Of a stretch of DNA of 64,000 nucleotides, positions 1 through 10,455 are shown piece by piece. Position numbers and translations under genes: made by a program. The notes under the pieces were generated by a model that saw only the letters and a program-made list of their open reading frames with translations, searched no databases and was not told the origin of the DNA. Positions within the stretch are counted from its first letter, which is position 1. Each line of letters starts with the position of its first letter. The stretch is from Marinomonas shanghaiensis (lineage in GTDB: Bacteria; Pseudomonadota; Gammaproteobacteria; Pseudomonadales; Marinomonadaceae): assembly GCF_003259175.1 (NCBI RefSeq), contig NZ_QGOK01000006.1, forward strand, positions 1 through 64,000, written 5' to 3'.

Positions 1-14
1 GGTTTTTGTCGTGC

Positions 15-157
15 TTTAGCGCGTCAAAGGGTTTGCAAAGGCCGAATGCTTTTTGACGGCCTGAAGGCCGACCTACACGTGATTGGTTTTAGCGCGTCAG
101 AGGGTTTGCAAAGGCTGAATGTTGTCTCAAGGAGGGTTCTTCTGACGGCCTGAAGAC
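15..157. repeat. Two-copy modular direct repeat
   Basis: A roughly 34-bp block beginning tttagcgcgtca at 15-48 recurs at 88-121 with two visible substitutions. A second block, tgacggcctgaag, occurs at about 54-66 and again at 143-155. The two blocks keep the same order in both copies, but the spacer between them differs (5 versus 21 bp). The stretch 1-200 has no convincing gene. The repeats could be a decayed tandem duplication or binding sites; the sequence does not say which. Confidence 0.6.
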
Positions 158-202
158 TTACAGCTTGGCTCTATTCTGGGGATAAGCGTTATTTTTATGC
201 AC

Positions 203-230
203 AAAAAAGCCCAGCTTGTTGCTGGGCTTT
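203..230 (-). terminator. Rho-independent terminator of ppk1
   Basis: A 9-bp perfect stem AAGCCCAGC / GCTGGGCTT with loop TTGTT is followed on the minus strand by six Ts. It lies about 20 bp past the ppk1 stop codon. Confidence 0.85.
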
Positions 231-249
231 GTGTATAGTTCAGGTTTTT

Positions 250-2469
250 TTATCGTGTGTTGTCCGCTAATTCACTTAGCAAGGCTCGCTGAGCACTACG
301 GTACTCACCTTTTCTGGGTTTAGAAAGTTGGTAAGAGCCATCACTTTGTAAAATCCAGCTTTGGGTATTATCTGCTAGATAGTATTCCAGTTCTTTTTTA
401 ACACGGCGAGTTTGTTTGTAATCCTGTAGTGGGAAAGCGACTTCGATACGGTTATTTAAGTTTCTATCCATGCCGTCTGCGCTGGATAGATAAACTTGAG
501 GGTTGCGGTCGTTGAAGAAGTAATAGACGCGGGTGTGTTCCAGGAATCGTCCTATAATGCTCCGTACTCGAATATTAGAGGATATGCCTTTTATTCCTGG
601 TCGCAAGGTGCAAATGCCTCGTACGATTAGGTCGATTTTCACGCCCGCTTGAGACGCTTTATACAAGGATTGAATAAGTCTTTGCTCGGTCAAAGAGTTC
701 ACCTTGATGATGATTCGAGATGGTTCGCCTTTGAGGGCATTTTCCGCTTCGCGATGAATCATATCAAGTAAACGATCTCGCAGCGTAAACGGAGCATGCA
801 GTAGCTTTTTCACTTTGAGCTCTTTACTCATACCGGTGAGTTGTTGGAAAACACGATGTACGTCATCGCCTATTTCCTTATCTGACGTCATGAAACTATA
901 GTCAGTATAGAGTCGTGCGTTCCCTGCGTGATAGTTTCCTGTGCCTAGATGAACGTAGCGGGTAAGTTCTGCACCTTCTCTACGAACGATCAGGATCATT
1001 TTGGCATGGGTTTTATGTCGAACAACACCGTAAACAACAATGGCACCAGCGTCTTGCAGACGACTTGCTAGGGCCAAGTTCTCGGCCTCGTCGAAGCGTG
1101 CTCTTAGCTCAATGACAACGGTTACTTCTTTGCCATTTCGTGCGGCTTCCACCAATGCATTGGCAATCGGTGAACGAGAACCCGTTCTATAAAGAGTCTG
1201 ACGGATAGCAACAACATTTGGGTCTTTCGCGGCTTCGCTTAGTAAGTCGATAACGGGCGAAAAGCTTTCAAACGGGTGCATCAATAAATAATCACGTTGA
1301 CGAATGGCCTCAAATAATCCACCTGAACTGGCGAGTTTTCTAGGCAAGCCAGGTGAAAAAGGAGGGTACATCAGATCTGGTCGGTCCACTAACTCTAGTA
1401 CTGCCATCAATCGGCTAAGGTTAACGGGACCATCAATGCGATACAGATCTTGTTGCTCTAGTTCAAACTGCTTAAGCAATGAGTCAACGATGTGAAGAGG
1501 GCAGTTTTCCGCAATTTCTAATCGTACTGAGCTACCGTAATGACGACTTTGTAACTCTGTTCGCAAAGCGCCAGCGAGATCGACACCAATGTCATCAGAA
1601 TCCACTTCTAAATCGGCGTTACGGGTAAGACGGAATTGAAAGCAGCCTTTAACCGTCATGCCGGGGAATAACTGGTCGGCATGGGCGTGAATAATAGAGG
1701 AAAGGAAGACAAGGTTATCCCCACCTTCACAAACGTCATCTGGTAGTTTTACTAACCGAGGCAGCGAACTAGGTGCTGGAACAATAGCAAGACCATTCTC
1801 ACGACCAAAAGCGTCTCGGCCTTCTAATTCAACAACAAAGTTAAAAGTTTTGTTTGCCAGTCTTGGGAAAGGATGGGCTGGATCAAGGCCAATTGGGCTG
1901 ATGATAGGCAACACATTGTCGCGGAAATAACGTTTTACCCAAGCGGCTTGTTTTTCATTCCAGACGGTACGACGAATAAATTTAACGTTTTCATTGGCCA
2001 GTTTAGGCAAAATGATATCGTTGAGAATACGGTATTGGCGGCGTACTAGCTTGTGAGCGTGTTCGCTGATCAAGGCAAGTACTTTCTTTGGGTGCATGCC
2101 ATCCGGGCCGTTTTTTTCACGGCTGTATTCTAGTTGGCTTTTTAGACCGGCAACGCGTATTTCAAAAAATTCGTCCATGTTTGAGCTGAAGATACACAGA
2201 AACATCAATCTATTTAAGATTGGATGATTTTCGTCCATAGCCTGCTCAAGAACACGGGCATTAAATTGTAAGTGGCTTAACTCGCGGTTGAAGTAGAGCT
2301 CCGGATCCGCAAGATCAATCTGTTCTGGTAAGCGCTCTTCGATAGAGGCCTTAGTAGGATCTTGCGGCTGTTCTGGAATGGGCTCTAAAACAAGCTCCGC
2401 GTCCAATTCTAAAGGTGGACTCGGAATGGGTTCTTTTTTATCTATTTCGTTCACCGACTGCTCAGACAT
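250..2469 (-). CDS. ppk1: Polyphosphate kinase 1
   Basis: The enzyme reversibly transfers the gamma phosphate of ATP onto inorganic polyphosphate. At 739 aa it is slightly longer than E. coli Ppk (688 aa), mainly through an acidic, proline-rich N-terminal extension of about 50 residues. The conserved start of the family fold (LYFNRELSHLQFN) follows that extension. The phosphorylated histidine lies in RHKTHAKM near residue 486, and the second conserved histidine in FLEHTRVYYF near residue 643. Both phospholipase-D-like C-terminal domains appear complete. ppx is not adjacent here; it lies about 10 kb away on the opposite strand, unlike the ppk-ppx operon of enterics. A terminator follows the stop codon. 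The ribosome-binding site before the ATG is weak. Identification is secure. Confidence 0.97.
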   Translation of the reverse strand: MSEQSVNEIDKKEPIPSPPLELDAELVLEPIPEQPQDPTKASIEERLPEQIDLADPELYFNRELSHLQFNARVLEQAMDENHPILNRLMFLCIFSSNMDEFFEIRVAGLKSQLEYSREKNGPDGMHPKKVLALISEHAHKLVRRQYRILNDIILPKLANENVKFIRRTVWNEKQAAWVKRYFRDNVLPIISPIGLDPAHPFPRLANKTFNFVVELEGRDAFGRENGLAIVPAPSSLPRLVKLPDDVCEGGDNLVFLSSIIHAHADQLFPGMTVKGCFQFRLTRNADLEVDSDDIGVDLAGALRTELQSRHYGSSVRLEIAENCPLHIVDSLLKQFELEQQDLYRIDGPVNLSRLMAVLELVDRPDLMYPPFSPGLPRKLASSGGLFEAIRQRDYLLMHPFESFSPVIDLLSEAAKDPNVVAIRQTLYRTGSRSPIANALVEAARNGKEVTVVIELRARFDEAENLALASRLQDAGAIVVYGVVRHKTHAKMILIVRREGAELTRYVHLGTGNYHAGNARLYTDYSFMTSDKEIGDDVHRVFQQLTGMSKELKVKKLLHAPFTLRDRLLDMIHREAENALKGEPSRIIIKVNSLTEQRLIQSLYKASQAGVKIDLIVRGICTLRPGIKGISSNIRVRSIIGRFLEHTRVYYFFNDRNPQVYLSSADGMDRNLNNRIEVAFPLQDYKQTRRVKKELEYYLADNTQSWILQSDGSYQLSKPRKGEYRSAQRALLSELADNTR

Positions 2470-2525
2470 GCGTTCTAATTCTCTCTAAATACCGTTTTAT
2501 TGTGTTGTTGGTATCAATGTTCCTT

Positions 2526-2544
2526 TGCCTACAGTATGTAGGCA
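2526..2544. other. Perfect palindrome upstream of ppk1
   Basis: TGCCTACA-GTA-TGTAGGCA is a perfect 8-bp inverted repeat in the 145-bp gap between hemB and ppk1, about 57 bp before the ppk1 start. No T-run follows on either strand, so an operator is more likely than a terminator. This is inference only. Confidence 0.35.
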
Positions 2545-2614
2545 TATGATAACAAATTACACCAACGCAGCCTGCTGGTCACCGATTCTATGTATTTATT
2601 TGTATTAAAAGTGA

Positions 2615-3646
<1,032 letters not shown>

Positions 3647-3759
3647 TCAGTATTGTTACAATATTAAGACAGTGCCAGATGAAAAGCTTTGTGTTGAGGC
3701 AAAACTTTACGGATTGTTAGCATTTAGTCTTTGTTTATGCTCGTTTTTTTTACGAGTGT

Positions 3760-5685
3760 CTAGATTAATTGTGCTTCGGCTTCTTCAAGCTCTTCTTGTG
3801 CCTCAAACCACGCTTCCTCACTTTCGGCTTGGGCTTTTTTCCATTTGGCCTCATCACTTAATAAGCTTTGCAATTTGTTCCTTTGATCCGCTTCATAAAG
3901 ACTGGCGTCGGCCATTGCTTCAGCAATACGATCAAGGTGCTCTTGCGCTGTGTGAACGGCTTTTTCGTACTTTTCTATTTGCTTGCGAAGAGGGCGTAAT
4001 TTTTCACGCATTTCAGCGGCTTTACGACGTTCTTCTTTGCGATCAATTCGGTCTATCTTATCGCCTGCTGATTCGCTTTTTTCAAGCTGTGCAGCATTGG
4101 CTTGTCTTGCCTGTAACCATGCGTGATAAGCTGGAAGGTCACCATCAAAGGCTTGTATTTGGTTGTCGGCAACAAGATAAAATTCGTCGACGGTGCTGTT
4201 CAGCAAATGTCTGTCGTGGGATACCAATAAAATGGAGCCGGGAAATTCTTGTAAGGCTTCCGTTAAGGCTTGGCGCATTTCGATATCTAAGTGGTTGGTT
4301 GGCTCATCAAGCACTAATAAATTAGGCTTTGTCCAAGAAATTAACGACAAGGCCAAACGGGCTTTTTCGCCGCCCGAGAAGCCTTTTACGGCACGAAGGG
4401 CGTCGTCACCAATAAAACCAAAGCCGCCCAGATAACGACGAATATCGCTTTCAAGTACTTTGGGCGTGAGTCGTTGAATATGCAGTAACGGCGAGGCGTC
4501 GAGGTCAAGCGCACTGAGTTGATGCTGTGAGAAGTAACCGATTTTCAGGTTTTCCCCTAAGATACGATCTCCAGCCAGAATACTGATTTCGCCAACGATG
4601 GATTTGATTAACGTCGATTTACCTGCACCGTTAGGGCCAAGTAGGCCAATGCGTTGGCCATCTCGAAGGGCAAAGTTGGTGTTGCCAAGTTGTACTGTTT
4701 TGACACCTGATTCAGAAGTGTAACCTAAGTCTGCCTGAGATAAATTAACCAATAACTGCGACGTTTTTTCTGCCACTGGAATGGAGAACTCAAATTGCGA
4801 ATCAATGTGGGCAGGACCGATGATTTCCATTTTCTCGAGCATTTTCAAGCGGCTTTGAGCTTGTTTTGCTTTATCGGCCTTGTAACGAAAACGGTCCACA
4901 TATTGTTGTAGATGGGCCCGTTTTTCTTGTTGTTTTTCATAGTTGGCTTGCTGTTGCGCTAAGTGCTCAGCACGTTGGCGTTCATAATCCGAGTAGTTAC
5001 CTTTGTACAGCACGAGTTGCTTTTGGTAGAGGTGAACGATATGACTACAAATGCCATCTAAAAAGTCGCGGTCATGGGAAATTAACAACAAGGTGCCAGG
5101 ATACTGGCGTAGCCAGTTTTCTAACCACATTACCGCATCTAAGTCTAAGTGGTTGGTTGGCTCGTCCAATAGTAATACATCAGAAGGGCACATTAACGCT
5201 TTAGCAAGGTTAAGGCGAATTCGCCAACCACCTGAAAAATCAGACACGGGCCTTTGCATGTCGGTCATTTTAAAGCCAAGACCTTGAAGAAGTGTTTCAC
5301 CCCGTGATTGTGCAGTGTAGCCGTGAGCGTTTTCATATTCGCCCAACCAAATGGCATGAGCATGATCGTCGCCACTTGCTTGTGCCTTGGCAATATTGCT
5401 TTCGATCTCTCTGAGTTTATCATCACCATCGAGACAATAATCCAACGCACTGCGTTGTGTCTCTTCTACTTCTTGAGCCATGAACGCAATACGGCGTTGT
5501 CCCGGCAGAATAACCTCGCCTGTGTCCGCATGCAGTTCGCCTTTGATCATGGCGAACAAAGAGGATTTGCCTGCGCCATTGGCTCCGATGAGGCCGACTT
5601 TTTGGCCTTCAAAGATGGTGAGGTCAGCTTCTTCAAGTAGAAACTGAGTGCCGCGCTGTAAACTAACTTCCGTAAATTGGATCAT
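3760..5685 (-). CDS. yheS: ABC-F family ATPase, YheS type
   Basis: This is a soluble ABC-F protein with two ATPase domains and no membrane segment. Members of this family act on the ribosome rather than as transporters. Domain 1 has Walker A GANGAGKSS near residue 35, signature FSGGWRIRL and Walker B LLLDEPTNHLD. Domain 2 has GPNGAGKST near residue 350, FSGGEKARLAL and LVLDEPTNHLD. The linker between the domains is rich in charged residues and Gln (about 230-290). The last 100 residues are a Glu/Lys/Ala-rich coiled coil. Length (641 aa) and N-terminus (MIQFTEVSLQRG) fit YheS better than Uup or EttA. It is divergent from hslO across a 257-bp gap. Confidence 0.93.
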   Translation of the reverse strand: MIQFTEVSLQRGTQFLLEEADLTIFEGQKVGLIGANGAGKSSLFAMIKGELHADTGEVILPGQRRIAFMAQEVEETQRSALDYCLDGDDKLREIESNIAKAQASGDDHAHAIWLGEYENAHGYTAQSRGETLLQGLGFKMTDMQRPVSDFSGGWRIRLNLAKALMCPSDVLLLDEPTNHLDLDAVMWLENWLRQYPGTLLLISHDRDFLDGICSHIVHLYQKQLVLYKGNYSDYERQRAEHLAQQQANYEKQQEKRAHLQQYVDRFRYKADKAKQAQSRLKMLEKMEIIGPAHIDSQFEFSIPVAEKTSQLLVNLSQADLGYTSESGVKTVQLGNTNFALRDGQRIGLLGPNGAGKSTLIKSIVGEISILAGDRILGENLKIGYFSQHQLSALDLDASPLLHIQRLTPKVLESDIRRYLGGFGFIGDDALRAVKGFSGGEKARLALSLISWTKPNLLVLDEPTNHLDIEMRQALTEALQEFPGSILLVSHDRHLLNSTVDEFYLVADNQIQAFDGDLPAYHAWLQARQANAAQLEKSESAGDKIDRIDRKEERRKAAEMREKLRPLRKQIEKYEKAVHTAQEHLDRIAEAMADASLYEADQRNKLQSLLSDEAKWKKAQAESEEAWFEAQEELEEAEAQLI

Positions 5686-5942
5686 AAAAACTAGCTATCT
5701 CTTATCTCTCTTAATGAGAAGTGATGTTGATCGTTTTAGTCGTCTTTTGAATAGACAGAACCATGCACAACATTTTAGAGTGCTGTAAGAGGAAACGAAA
5801 TAGCAAGCGTGCATATTCGCAATACATATCCCCAGTTAATGACGGTTTTAAAGTGGATGATTGTGCGTCTCAAGGGTAAAATGGCGGCAATATTAATTTG
5901 AACTTTTTTACTCGGGCTTATGGCTTGAGAAAGGTGTGCTTT

Positions 5943-6818
5943 GTGAACAATGTAACCATCAATGCAATCCAGCGTTTTTCCTTTGATAACAGTAACGTTC
6001 GTGGCGAACGAGTGCTGTTGAACGACGCTTATCAAGAAATTATCAAACGCAAGCAGTACCCATTGGCGTTAGAGAAACTCCTCGGTGAGTTTGTCGCTGC
6101 GATTGCGCTATTGAGAGACATTGTCAAAATAGATGGTGTGTTATCGATTCAAGCCAAAGGCAATGGTTTTTTGTCTACTTTAATGACGGAATGCGATGAG
6201 CACCAAAATCTTCGTGGTATTGCTCAGTGGGATGACAATCAGGTCGTGCCAGAGGTTATTTCTTTAAAAGAAGTCCTCGAAGGCGGGTACTTGGTTATTA
6301 CTATTCAGCCACGTAATGGGCAGCGTTACCAAGGCATCGTCGAGATCATCGGTGATACTTTATCTGAATGTCTTGAACAGTATTTCTCCCAGTCTGAGCA
6401 ATTACCAAGTCGAGTGTGGTTGGCGGCCAATGGCGCCCAATGCGGTGGTCTATTCTTGCAGCGTTTGCCGGAAGAGCAAGCGAAAGAAGGTGATGAAGAT
6501 GCTTGGGAACGTTTGACTCATTTAGCCTCCACAGTGAAAGAAGAAGAGTTACTTGGGCTTGAAACAAGTGAACTATTGCACCGCCTGTACCATGAAGAAG
6601 ACGTGCGTTTATACGACATTAAGGCGATGCAGTTTGGCTGTTCATGTTCTCGTCAGCGTACGTTAGAAGCTGTGATGTCATTGGGTTCAGAAGAAATACG
6701 TGAACTGTTGATTGAGCAAGGCAGCGTGAACGTAGAATGTCAGTTTTGTGCTGAAAAATACGAGTTTACCGAAAATGACATGGCCGCCTTACTCGGCGAC
6801 CAAGCCAAAACTCACTAG
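5943..6818 (+). CDS. hslO: Redox-regulated chaperone Hsp33
   Basis: Hsp33 is a cytosolic holdase activated by oxidation of a zinc-binding cysteine cluster. The C-terminal cluster is visible as CSCSRQRT followed by CQFCAEKY, i.e. CxC then CxxC. The core matches the family (GYLVITIQPRNGQRYQG, RLYHEEDVRLYD). I chose the GTG at 5943 (VNNVTINAIQRF) because it is preceded by GAGAAAGG at a suitable distance and gives 291 aa, close to E. coli (292 aa). An in-frame ATG at 5898 would add 15 residues with no homologous counterpart. It is transcribed away from yheS and is convergent with the CBS protein gene. Confidence 0.94.
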   Translation: MNNVTINAIQRFSFDNSNVRGERVLLNDAYQEIIKRKQYPLALEKLLGEFVAAIALLRDIVKIDGVLSIQAKGNGFLSTLMTECDEHQNLRGIAQWDDNQVVPEVISLKEVLEGGYLVITIQPRNGQRYQGIVEIIGDTLSECLEQYFSQSEQLPSRVWLAANGAQCGGLFLQRLPEEQAKEGDEDAWERLTHLASTVKEEELLGLETSELLHRLYHEEDVRLYDIKAMQFGCSCSRQRTLEAVMSLGSEEIRELLIEQGSVNVECQFCAEKYEFTENDMAALLGDQAKTH

Positions 6819-6827
6819 TCTGAAACA

Positions 6828-7235
6828 TTAAGATTTAAACGTGGCGTGATGGATAAGATCACGCCACGAAATAATGCCGATCACATTGTGTTCGTCGTCT
6901 ACAACGGGTAGACAAGAAATGTCTACTCGTTTAAACCACGCTATTATTTCCTCTATGGAGGTATCTGCTTTTACGGTAATTGGCTGGCGTGTCATGGCTT
7001 GATGAGCGGCACGGTTTAACGTATCTAGGTCTCTTGGTTGTTCGGATACCTTGTTAATGAAGGGGCTGATCAGGCGTAACAGGTCTCGGTCAGAAATAAT
7101 GCCGACCAATTTACCTTTCTCTGTCACAGGAATATGGTGAAAACCATTCGTTTCCATGATTTTTCTGATGTTGGGTAAGCGTTCATCCATTTCGACACAG
7201 ATGACATTTTTTACCATGATATCTTGTGCTTTCAT
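6828..7235 (-). CDS. CBS-pair domain protein
   Basis: The protein consists of two CBS motifs forming one Bateman module. The first begins MKAQDIMVKNVICVEMDERLP and includes VGIISDRDLLRLI. The second begins AMTRQPITVKADTS and includes IGIISWRDLI. Such modules bind adenine nucleotides in other proteins; the target here is unknown. An in-frame start 46 codons upstream (7373) would add an AT-rich leader unlike the family. The chosen ATG at 7235 has GGGGAG seven bases upstream, giving 135 aa, the normal length for stand-alone CBS-pair proteins. It converges on hslO with a 9-bp gap. Confidence 0.85.
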   Translation of the reverse strand: MKAQDIMVKNVICVEMDERLPNIRKIMETNGFHHIPVTEKGKLVGIISDRDLLRLISPFINKVSEQPRDLDTLNRAAHQAMTRQPITVKADTSIEEIIAWFKRVDISCLPVVDDEHNVIGIISWRDLIHHATFKS

Positions 7236-7637
7236 TGCCATACTCCCCGCATCTCGATAAGAGAATTTAGTATATTTATACTGAATATTATTATTTAAAT
7301 ATAGTCGCAAAATCGAAGCATGTTTTTTATTAATGTCGTTAACATCGCCTTTCTTGTCGCTAAAGTCAATCAAATGAGTGTTATCTTGAAAATCGAAATG
7401 TGAATATATCTACATTCTTATACTAAGGTCTCAAGACATTATTTTTAAAATCCGTATAATCAACTTACACCTGCTCAGAATCCCTTATTAGGCTGAATTT
7501 CAGCATACGAGCAAAGGCGTTCTGAAGAGAGGGTGGAGAAAATTAAGCGGGACTTGTTTGACGTACTGCTTTTGGCCATAAGCTCTTTTTCTTCATCATT
7601 CTCAAACTCACAATTGGCTATGACACGGCGAAATCAT

Positions 7638-9116
7638 ATGACCTCAAATTCTGTAGACGTTTTACTAGTCGGAGGCGGTGCCATGAGCACCACCTTAGGA
7701 GTGTTACTCAAGCAATTAGACCCCAGCCTGACCATGCTGATGGTAGAGCGATTGGACAGTGTCGCAAAGGAAAGTACGGATGGCTGGAACAATGCTGGAA
7801 CGGGCCATGCAGCATACTGCGAACTAAACTATACCTCTGAAAATAAAGATGGCTCTGTCAATATAGACAAGGCTGTTACGATTAATGCGGCTTTTGAAAT
7901 CAGTTTGCAATTTTGGTCTTATTTAGTCGAACAAGGGCTCATGCCCGCCTCGCAAGAATTCATTCATCGCGTGCCTCATCAGAGTTTTGTCTGGGGAGAG
8001 CGTAATGTGAAGATGCTCAAAGCACGCCACGCTGCCATGAGTGCACACCCAGCTTTCAGAGAAATGCAATACACAGAAGATCGTGAAACGATGAAAGAGT
8101 GGATGCCGCTCATTATGAACAATCGTGAGGGCAATGAACCTCTTGCGGCAACCCGTGTTGAGCATGGGGCGGATGTGAATTTTGGTGCGATTGCTCGAAA
8201 CATGAGCAAGCATCTACAAGGATTGGATAATTTTGAACTGAGCTTGAATTGCGAAGTAAAAGATCTCAACAAAAGAGCAGACGGAAGATGGGATGTTGAA
8301 ATCGAGCAAAATGGCGCTCGTAAAACCGTTGACGCGAAATTTGTCTTTTTGGGAGCCGGTGGCGGTGCTCTGCCGTTATTGCAAATGGCTGACGTGAAAG
8401 AAGGCAAAGGTTTTGGTGGTTTTCCTGTCAGTGGTCAATGGCTGGTCTGTGAAAAGCCTGAGATTGTTGAGCAGCACTTTGCCAAGGTCTATGGCGCCGC
8501 ACCAATTGGCGCGCCACCAATGTCTGTACCGCATTTAGATACACGTATTATTGATGGTAAAAAAGCCATTTTGTTTGGTCCATTTGCAGGCTTTACAACC
8601 AAGTTTTTGAAAACAGGTTCGTTTTTCGACCTTCCTAAAAGTGTTCGCTTTGACAATATTAAGCCAATGCTCAGTGTGGGTAAAAACAACATGGACTTGA
8701 CTCGTTATTTGATTAGCGAAGTTATGCAGTCCCATAAAGATCGTTGTAATTCGTTACGTCAGTTTTTTCCAGATGCTAAAGACGAAGACTGGGAACTCGC
8801 ATACGCGGGCCAACGGGTTCAAATTATCAAAAAAGACGAAAAAACAGGTGGTAAATTAGAGTTTGGAACCGAAGCTATTACGACAGAAGACGGCTCTCTT
8901 GCAGCTTTGTTAGGAGCGTCACCAGGTGCTTCAACCACAGTGAATACCATGATTGGTATTATAGAGCGTTGTTTCTCAGAGCAAGTTAAATCGGCAGACT
9001 GGCAGGCTAAACTAAAAACGATGGTGCCATCTTATGGCGAGTCTCTAATAGAGAATACGGATTTATTGCTTTCTATTCGTGCGCGCACTCTAGAAACGCT
9101 CAATTTGAAGCCTTAA
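7638..9116 (+). CDS. mqo: Malate:quinone oxidoreductase
   Basis: Mqo is a membrane-associated FAD enzyme that oxidises malate to oxaloacetate and passes electrons to quinone, replacing or complementing malate dehydrogenase in the TCA cycle. The N-terminal FAD-binding fold is VDVLLVGGGAMSTTLG. The family signatures TDGWNNAGTGHAAYCELNYT and GFPVSGQWLVC are present, as is the C-terminal PGASTTVNTM. A longer reading frame begins with GTG at 7533, but the extra 35 residues look non-conserved, so I start at the ATG just before the nucleotide-binding strand. No ribosome-binding site clearly decides among 7533, 7620 and 7638. The stretch 7236-7637 otherwise holds only promoter-like AT-rich sequence. 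Confidence 0.95.
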   Translation: MTSNSVDVLLVGGGAMSTTLGVLLKQLDPSLTMLMVERLDSVAKESTDGWNNAGTGHAAYCELNYTSENKDGSVNIDKAVTINAAFEISLQFWSYLVEQGLMPASQEFIHRVPHQSFVWGERNVKMLKARHAAMSAHPAFREMQYTEDRETMKEWMPLIMNNREGNEPLAATRVEHGADVNFGAIARNMSKHLQGLDNFELSLNCEVKDLNKRADGRWDVEIEQNGARKTVDAKFVFLGAGGGALPLLQMADVKEGKGFGGFPVSGQWLVCEKPEIVEQHFAKVYGAAPIGAPPMSVPHLDTRIIDGKKAILFGPFAGFTTKFLKTGSFFDLPKSVRFDNIKPMLSVGKNNMDLTRYLISEVMQSHKDRCNSLRQFFPDAKDEDWELAYAGQRVQIIKKDEKTGGKLEFGTEAITTEDGSLAALLGASPGASTTVNTMIGIIERCFSEQVKSADWQAKLKTMVPSYGESLIENTDLLLSIRARTLETLNLKP

Positions 9117-9205
9117 TGTAAGTCAATAATCGCTTGTAGGGAGCGAGGGTCATGCCCTCGCTTTCTTGGCTTATATTGAAAAATACATCAATACAGAGAT
9201 TAGAT

Positions 9206-9478
9206 ATGACAATGACTTTTGCTGAGCGCGCAGACCAATTGTGTGACAGATTACGAGATATGGAACATCATGCAGAAGAGGGCGATCAGCTTTTTTACTG
9301 CGCCTATCTTCTTGGGCTTCTGGGATTACACAGTAGTGCTGAAGGCGAGGGTAATGATGTATTTGATCAAGCTTTTACCGTGATTCTGCAGGAAACGCTT
9401 GATGCGGAAGGTGTGACAGAGAAGGATCAAACGAATATCACGTCTTTATGGCAAACGGTTTGCTCAAAAGTCTCTTAA
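9206..9478 (+). CDS. yfcL: YfcL family protein
   Basis: A small acidic protein of 90 aa with no signal peptide or membrane segment. The pattern of an N-terminal helix, then LFYCAYLLGLLGLHSS, then a C-terminal Q-TNITSLWQTV resembles E. coli YfcL, whose function is unknown. The start at 9206 is chosen because the ORF upstream of it is translated from the intergenic region, and AGAG precedes this ATG. It follows mqo by 89 bp and is closed by a strong terminator. Confidence 0.7.
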   Translation: MTMTFAERADQLCDRLRDMEHHAEEGDQLFYCAYLLGLLGLHSSAEGEGNDVFDQAFTVILQETLDAEGVTEKDQTNITSLWQTVCSKVS

Positions 9479-9504
9479 TCGTCATGCCGTGAATATGATT
9501 CTAT

Positions 9505-9542
9505 AAAAAAGAGAGGCCCTTGTTTGGCCTCTCTTTTTTTTG
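9505..9542. terminator. Bidirectional terminator between yfcL and fre
   Basis: AGAGAGGCC / GGCCTCTCT stem with a short loop, an A-run on the left and a T-run on the right. It can stop yfcL from the left and fre from the right. Confidence 0.9.
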
Positions 9543-9596
9543 CTTACATTTAAATTCGCCTATTATATTTGCAATAGGGAAATAACATGCCATTCA

Positions 9597-10325
9597 CTAA
9601 AGTGCTGGTTTATTAGGGTGTGGTGCGTAAGCAAATACGTCAGAAAAACAACGATCCTTACTTAGTCCCTTGAGCTCCAGTTGATCAAATGTGCCGTATA
9701 CCATGCCAACGGAACCGCTCACAAAAGCCACGTATTGGCTCAAATCGGGATGGTCTGCCAATACGGCTTCGTACAACCAACCACTTCTTCCGTGCCACTG
9801 ATCGCTTGCTTCATTGACGATAACGTCTAAAGTGAAAGGCGTGTATTTGTGTGCTTCTTCTAGCCAGTCTTGAGCAAACACATCTTCCGCGCTTCTTAAT
9901 CCCCAGTAGAAGGAGACTTTCCCCGTAAAGTTTTGCTCTACCAATTCGCTATATAGGCTCTTGATTTGAGCGAACCCTGTGCCACCAGCAATCAGTAAAA
10001 TATGTTCAGGGTGTGTGTCTAATACGCCATTTTGTAAGTGGCAATCACCGCCTGGTGCTTTGATAGTGATACTGGTGTTGGATTGAATGTGTTCTACAAC
10101 CTTGCTGGCGAGTGACGCAGAGTCTGATACAAGCACGTATAGGGTTAGGTTTGGTAGTTCATGTGGTGCACTGCCAATGGAATAAGGAACTTTTTCGCCT
10201 GTTGGTAATACCACCATTAAATACTGACCTGCGACAAAAGTCAGGTTATCGGCTTCTAAGCTAATTCGGTAGACGTTCTGGTTAATTAACTCAACAGCTT
10301 TTACCGATGCGGTCATCTCTTTCAT
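9597..10325 (-). CDS. fre: NAD(P)H-flavin reductase
   Basis: A ferredoxin-reductase-fold flavin reductase that supplies reduced flavin. The FAD-binding beta barrel contains VYRISLEADNLTFVAGQYLMVV and PYSIGSAPHE. The pyridine nucleotide domain contains LLIAGGTGFAQIKSL, and the C-terminal half has VSFYWGLRSAEDVF and VAFVSGSVGMV. The 242 aa are close to E. coli Fre (233 aa). No iron-sulphur domain is attached, which separates it from phenol hydroxylase-type reductases. The start has GGAGTAA upstream; a second ATG three codons later is possible. It follows rho on the same strand but is separated from it by a terminator. Confidence 0.9.
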   Translation of the reverse strand: MKEMTASVKAVELINQNVYRISLEADNLTFVAGQYLMVVLPTGEKVPYSIGSAPHELPNLTLYVLVSDSASLASKVVEHIQSNTSITIKAPGGDCHLQNGVLDTHPEHILLIAGGTGFAQIKSLYSELVEQNFTGKVSFYWGLRSAEDVFAQDWLEEAHKYTPFTLDVIVNEASDQWHGRSGWLYEAVLADHPDLSQYVAFVSGSVGMVYGTFDQLELKGLSKDRCFSDVFAYAPHPNKPAL

Positions 10326-10405
10326 TTAAATTACTCCAATCTGTGTCGCACTCACTTAAAAAGCAGTCAGCGGACATTGATGATGTACTATATTGATCGT
10401 GTAAG

Positions 10406-10437
10406 TAAAAAAAAACCACTTTAGGAAGTGGTTTTTA
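10406..10437 (-). terminator. Terminator of rho
   Basis: AAAAACCACTT / AAGTGGTTTTT stem followed by a long T-run on the minus strand, about 20 bp after the rho stop codon. An intrinsic terminator here means that release of the rho transcript does not depend on Rho itself. Confidence 0.88.
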
Positions 10438-10455
10438 TGAAGCAGAAGCATCTGC

